From Larus michahellis (Eukaryota > Chordata > Aves > Charadriiformes > Laridae): 64,000 bases of DNA. The stretch lies in the NCBI RefSeq assembly GCF_964199755.1, contig NC_133898.1, positions 132,170,553 to 132,234,552 of the forward strand, written 5' to 3'. Positions 60,101 through 64,000 of the stretch are shown here, one piece after another. The notes under the pieces were generated by a model, which was not told the DNA's origin, made no database searches, and saw only the letters and a program-made list of their open reading frames with translations. Both the position numbers and the translations under genes were made by a program. Numbering within the stretch: the first letter of the stretch is position 1; each line of letters begins with the position of its first letter.

Positions 60101-63100
60101 TCTGATTTGTAATTTTACTTTTTAGCTGGGCCTCTTCTAACTGACTAAAGTCTGAAATTAACAGCACATTGTTCAGAAACTGTTCACTCTCAGAGTGATA
60201 AGACCTGATTATACCAAGGAACGGTATGCACAGAGGCTCTTGCTTCTACTTATTGCTATAACAACCAAGGTCAGCTAACTTCGCTGTTTGCCCCATTAAA
60301 GGGTCGGAAGCGGAGAAGCGTAGAGGGGTCCCACCTGCAGGGAGGAGTAGATGGGACAGGGGACCCCAAACTGACCAACAGGGTATTCCATCCCATCTGC
60401 ACCACGCTCAGTGTAAAAGCTGAGGGATCAAAGGGGCAAGGCGGCTCTGGCTTACTTTGTTCTTCAATGGCTGATGTCTAAGGAGGACCCTGTCTGTTCA
60501 TCTGCCTTTGATCCTGATCTGAGCATTCCTGACTCTAGTTCCGGAATTCAGCTCCTGTCTGTCCCTGACTCCAGTCTGTGACTTTCCCTGTATCTGCTGG
60601 TGACGCGATCGTCATCCTGGGAGCTGGATACGGTTTTGTAGATATTGTATACTTTTTTCCTTTAATTTTTATTATTCTATTATTATTTACTATTTTCTTA
60701 TTTATTATTATTTTCATTAAAGTAGTTTAGTTCTTTTTCTAAACTCTTAAATCTCCTTATCTCTTCCTCTCCTCTCTGAGTGGGGGGCAGGGCCATCTAT
60801 CGTTCTGACAATCCAGACAAAACCACGACAACCAGTAATATTGTGTGTTCCTCTAAAAAGGTGACACAGCCAACAACCCAGCTGAAGTGTCTCTACACTA
60901 ATGCACACAGCATGGGTAACAAACCGGAGAAGTTGGAAGCCACTGTGCTGCTACAAAGTTATGACGTAGTTGCCATTGCTGAAACTTGGTGGGATGAATC
61001 TCATGACTCGAGCACTGCTATTGATGGCTACAGGCTGTTCAGAAGGGACAGGCAAGGAAGGAGGGGCAGAGGCATTGCCCTCTACATCAAGAAATGGAAT
61101 AGAGTGTGAAGAACTGTCTCTGAAGAATAGCCACAAGCAGGTTGAAAGCTTATGGGTAAGAATTAAAGACTGAGGCAATAAAGGGAACCTTGTGGTTGGA
61201 GTTTACTGCAGGCCACACAATCAAGAGGAACCTATTAACGAAGCCTTCTTACTCCAGCTGCAGAAGGCATCACATTTGCAGGCTCGCAGTTCTGCTGGGG
61301 AACTTCAGCCACCCCAACACCTGCTAGAAAAGTAGTACGGTGAGCTGTAGGCAATCCAGGAGACTCCTGGAGTGCATCAGGGATAACTTCTTCAGCCAGG
61401 TAACAGACAGCTCTACCAGAAGGGAGGTGTTACTGGACCTGTTGGTCAGCAAAGCAAGTAAGCTAATTGGTGATGTCCAGATTGGAGGCAGCCTGGGCTG
61501 CACCGATCATGCACTGGTGGAGTTTGCAGTCCTGAGGGATATGGGTCAGGCAAAGAATAAAGTCAGGACCCAGAATTTTAGGAAAGCTAATTTGCAGCTG
61601 TTCAAGGATTTAGTCAATAGGACCCCCTGGAAAACTGCCCTCAGGGACAAGGGAGAAGAACAGAGCTGGCAGGTATTCAAATATGCTTTCCACAGAGCAC
61701 AAGAGGTCTCAATCCTCATGTGTAAGAAATCAGGAAAGGAAGGCAAGAGACCAGCATGGCTGAGTTGAGATCTACTGAGTTGACCATGGCTGGTCAAACT
61801 AAAAAGCAAGAAGGAAATACACAGGCAGTGGAAGCAGGGACAGGTATCCTGGGAAGAGTGTAGGGACGCTGCCTGGCTATGTAGGGATGGGGTCAGAAAG
61901 GCCAAGGCACAGCTGGAGCTGAACTTGGCAAGGGACATGAAGAATAATAATAAGGGCTACTATAGGTATGTCAGCCAGAAAAGGAAGGTCAAGGAAAGTG
62001 CACCCTCCCCAATGAACACGACTGGCAAACTGGTAACAACAGATCAGACCTCAAGGCAAGGACTGGGGGAGCAAAGTCCTTCACACTGTCAGTGAAGATC
62101 AGGCTTGAGACCACCTGAGGAACCTGAACATACAGAAGTCAGTGGGACCTGATGAGATGCATCCCAGAGTCCTGAGGGAATTGGCTGATGTAGTTGCCAA
62201 GCCACTCTCTGTGGTATTAGAAAAATCATGGCAGTCAGGTAATGTTCCTAATGACTGGAAAAAGGGAAACATTGCACCCATTTTTAAAAAGGGTAGAAAG
62301 GAGGACCCTGGGAACTACTGACCTGGCGGCCTCACCTCTGTGCCTGTGAAGACCATGGAACAGATCCTCCTAGAAGCTATGTTAAGGCACATGGAGGATA
62401 GGGAGGTGATTTGAGACAGACAGCGTGGCTTCACAAAGGGCAGGTCCTGCCTGACCCAACCTCGTGGCCTTGTTTGATGGAGTGACTATGTTAGTGGACA
62501 AGGGAAGAGGTACGGATGTTATCTATCTGGACTTCTGTAAGGCTTTTGACACGGTCCCCCACAACATCCTTCTCTCTAAAATAGAGAGATATGGATTTGA
62601 TGGATAGACGACGTGGTGGATAAGGAATTGGCTGAATGGTTGCATCCAGAGAGCAGTGGTCAATGGCTCAATGTCTGGAAGATCAGTGATGAGTGGTGTC
62701 CCTCAGAGGTCTGTATCAGGACCAGCATTGTTTAATATCTCCATCAATGATATAAGGCAGTGGGACCGAGTGTACCCTCAGCAAATTTGCAGATGACACC
62801 AAGCTGAGTGGTGTGGTTGACACGCCTGAGGGACAGGATGCCATTCAGAGGGACCTGGACAAGCTTGAGAAGTGGGCCCCATGGGGCCCTCCTGAGGTTC
62901 TCTCAGGAGGAGAGAGGTTCTCTCCTCTCCTGAGGACCTCTCCTGAGGTTCAACAAGGTCAAGTGCAAGGTCCTGTATATGGGTCGGGGCAACCCCCAGT
63001 ATCAACACAGGCTGCAGGATGAAGGGATCGAGAGCAGCCCTGCCGAGAAGGACTTGGGAGGTACTGGTGGATGGGATGAAAAACTGAACACGAGCTGGCA

Positions 63101-64000
63101 ATGTGCACTTGCAGCCCAGAAAGCCAACAGTATCCTGGGCTGCATCAAAAGAAGTGTGGCCAGCAGGTCGAGGGAGGGGATTCTGCCTCTCTGCTCCGCT
63201 CTGGTGCAGCCCCACCTGCAGTGCTGCGTCCAGCTCTTGAGTCCTCAGTACAGGAGAGACATGGACCTGTTGGAGTGGGTCCAGAGGAGGGCCACAAAAA
63301 AGATCAGAGAGATGGAACACCCCTCCTATGAGGAAAGGCTGAGAAACTTGGGGGTGTTCAGCATGAAGAAGAGAACGCTTCAGGGAGACCTTATTGTGGC
63401 CTTTCAGTACTTAAAGGGGTCTTACAAGAAGGAAGAGAACAAACTTTTTAATAGGGCCTGTTGCAACAGGACAATGGGTGGTTTTAAACCATGCCTGGGA
63501 TAGGACAAGGACAATAGTTTTAAAGTAAAAGAGGGCAGACTCAGGCTAGATATACGGAAGAAATGTTTTACAATGAGGGTTTTGAAACACTGGCTCAGGT
63601 TGCCCAGAGAGGTCCAGATGCCCCATCCCTGGAAACATTCCAGGTCAGGTTGGAGGGGGCTCTGAGCAACTTGGTCTGGTTGAAGATGTCCTTGCTTACT
63701 GCAGAAGGGTTGGACTAGATGACCTTTGGAGGTCCCTTCCAATCCAAACCATTCTGTGGTTCTATGATACCATCTTAAAAGCATAGCTAGGATCTTGAAA
63801 CAAATCCAGCCTTGGCTAGCACCAAAGCATGCCCAGCAGAACCCTCATAATATTTTACGTTCATGCATCTGCTGCTGTTTAGTTCAGGATACTTAGCACA
63901 ATGCAGCTTACCTCCCTCGTACACTTTAGTTTTCCCATAAACTTCAAAACCTTCCGAAGGCGGTCTCGCTCAAGCTGCTCATCCACTTCTCCTCCCTCCT
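54195..64000 (-). CDS. ZNF512: ZNF512, zinc finger protein 512, 3' part (last six coding exons)
   Basis: ZNF512 is a nuclear C2H2/C2HC zinc-finger protein. Exons in transcript order: 63912 to beyond 64000, 58307-58474, 57497-57691, 56706-56807, 54976-55074, 54195-54494 (stop at 54195-54197). Phase is 0 at every junction. Visible features are an atypical C-x4-C-x12-H-x3-C finger across the first junction (KLKCTRE then [20 protein letters not shown]), a C2H2 finger ([20 protein letters not shown], then SKH), a helical linker with [20 protein letters not shown], the [16 protein letters not shown] segment, a second C2H2 finger ([20 protein letters not shown], then NSMH), and a Lys/Arg-rich tail starting [20 protein letters not shown] and ending KRGRK, as in mammals. 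The mammalian exon carrying the Cys/His half that should follow CPNQ at the end of 56706-56807 was not found in the next intron. The 5' end lies right of the window. Confidence 0.95.
55075..56705 (-). other. ZNF512 intron where a finger-encoding exon is expected
   Basis: I searched this 1.6-kb interval on the minus strand for a short phase-0 exon continuing CPNQ and found no convincing one. No repeats recognised. Confidence 0.5.
59305..59402 (+). mobile_element. CR1 3' stub
   Basis: About 95 bp of diverged CR1 3' end (GGGGTTGAACTAGATGACCT, then GTAATTCTGTGA) in the ZNF512 intron 58475-63911. Confidence 0.75.
59870..63775 (+). mobile_element. Long decayed CR1 LINE interrupted by a solo LTR
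   Basis: The endonuclease domain is readable at 60836-61110 ([27 protein letters not shown]), its C-terminus at about 61430-61550, the linker to about 62050, and the reverse transcriptase at 62100-63500 (MGPDGIHPRVL-like start, [18 protein letters not shown]). It ends at GTTCTATGATACCATC. Many stops and shifts make it dead. The 59870-60068 segment before the LTR seems to be the 5' part of the same copy. If so, about 3.1 kb of CR1 survives. It lies in a ZNF512 intron, antisense to the gene. Confidence 0.85.
60069..60830 (+). mobile_element. Solo LTR of an avian endogenous retrovirus, 762 bp
   Basis: It begins TGTCCTGGTTTGAGG and ends AAAACCACGACA (TG...CA), the ends typical of a widespread bird LTR family that I recall as ERVL/ERVK-like. 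The 5-bp duplication ACCAG flanks it at 60064-60068 and 60831-60835. A TATA-like GTGTAAAAGCTG sits at about 60412, and an A/T-rich block at 60650-60727. No internal retroviral region is attached, so it is a recombination product. Confidence 0.9.

Overview
This is a stretch of a bird nuclear genome. The reasons are multi-exon vertebrate genes with canonical GT-AG introns, about fifteen CR1 non-LTR retrotransposon copies (the dominant avian LINE) on both strands, an avian-type solo LTR, and a gene order matching human 2p23.3 (IFT172 - FNDC4 - ZNF512). The LTR type points, weakly, to a non-galliform bird.

Layout. (1) 639-11402, minus strand: the first 13 coding exons of IFT172 (roughly residues 1-441, the N-terminal WD40 part); the rest lies left of the window. 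CR1 copies fill the larger introns. (2) 11403-11621: a 219-bp CpG-rich gap between two divergent start codons, holding a perfect RFX X-box palindrome and a perfect CRE. (3) 11622-20267, plus strand: an eight-exon gene for a PTB-domain adaptor closely resembling LDLRAP1/ARH but with a different tail. (4) 21229-33605, minus strand: complete FNDC4 (six coding exons, 217 aa), convergent with gene 3, with a CpG-island promoter around 32.9-33.95 kb. (5) 34-52.4 kb: about 18 kb with no recognised host gene, holding a degenerate pentanucleotide satellite, an unexplained 281-codon open frame, and CR1 insertions including one nested inside another. GCKR, which sits here in mammals, was not seen. (6) 52395-64000, minus strand: the last six coding exons of ZNF512; its 5' part lies right of the window. 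The intron at 58475-63911 holds a long decayed CR1 interrupted by a solo LTR with a 5-bp target duplication.

The host genes are not an operon. IFT172 is a ciliary transport (IFT-B) protein; the PTB gene predicts an endocytic adaptor; FNDC4 is a secreted or shed irisin-like factor; ZNF512 is a nuclear zinc-finger protein. The only regulatory link visible is the shared divergent promoter of IFT172 and the PTB gene. Exon boundaries were placed by reading splice sites and checking that codon phase closes across each junction; no alignment or transcript data were available.
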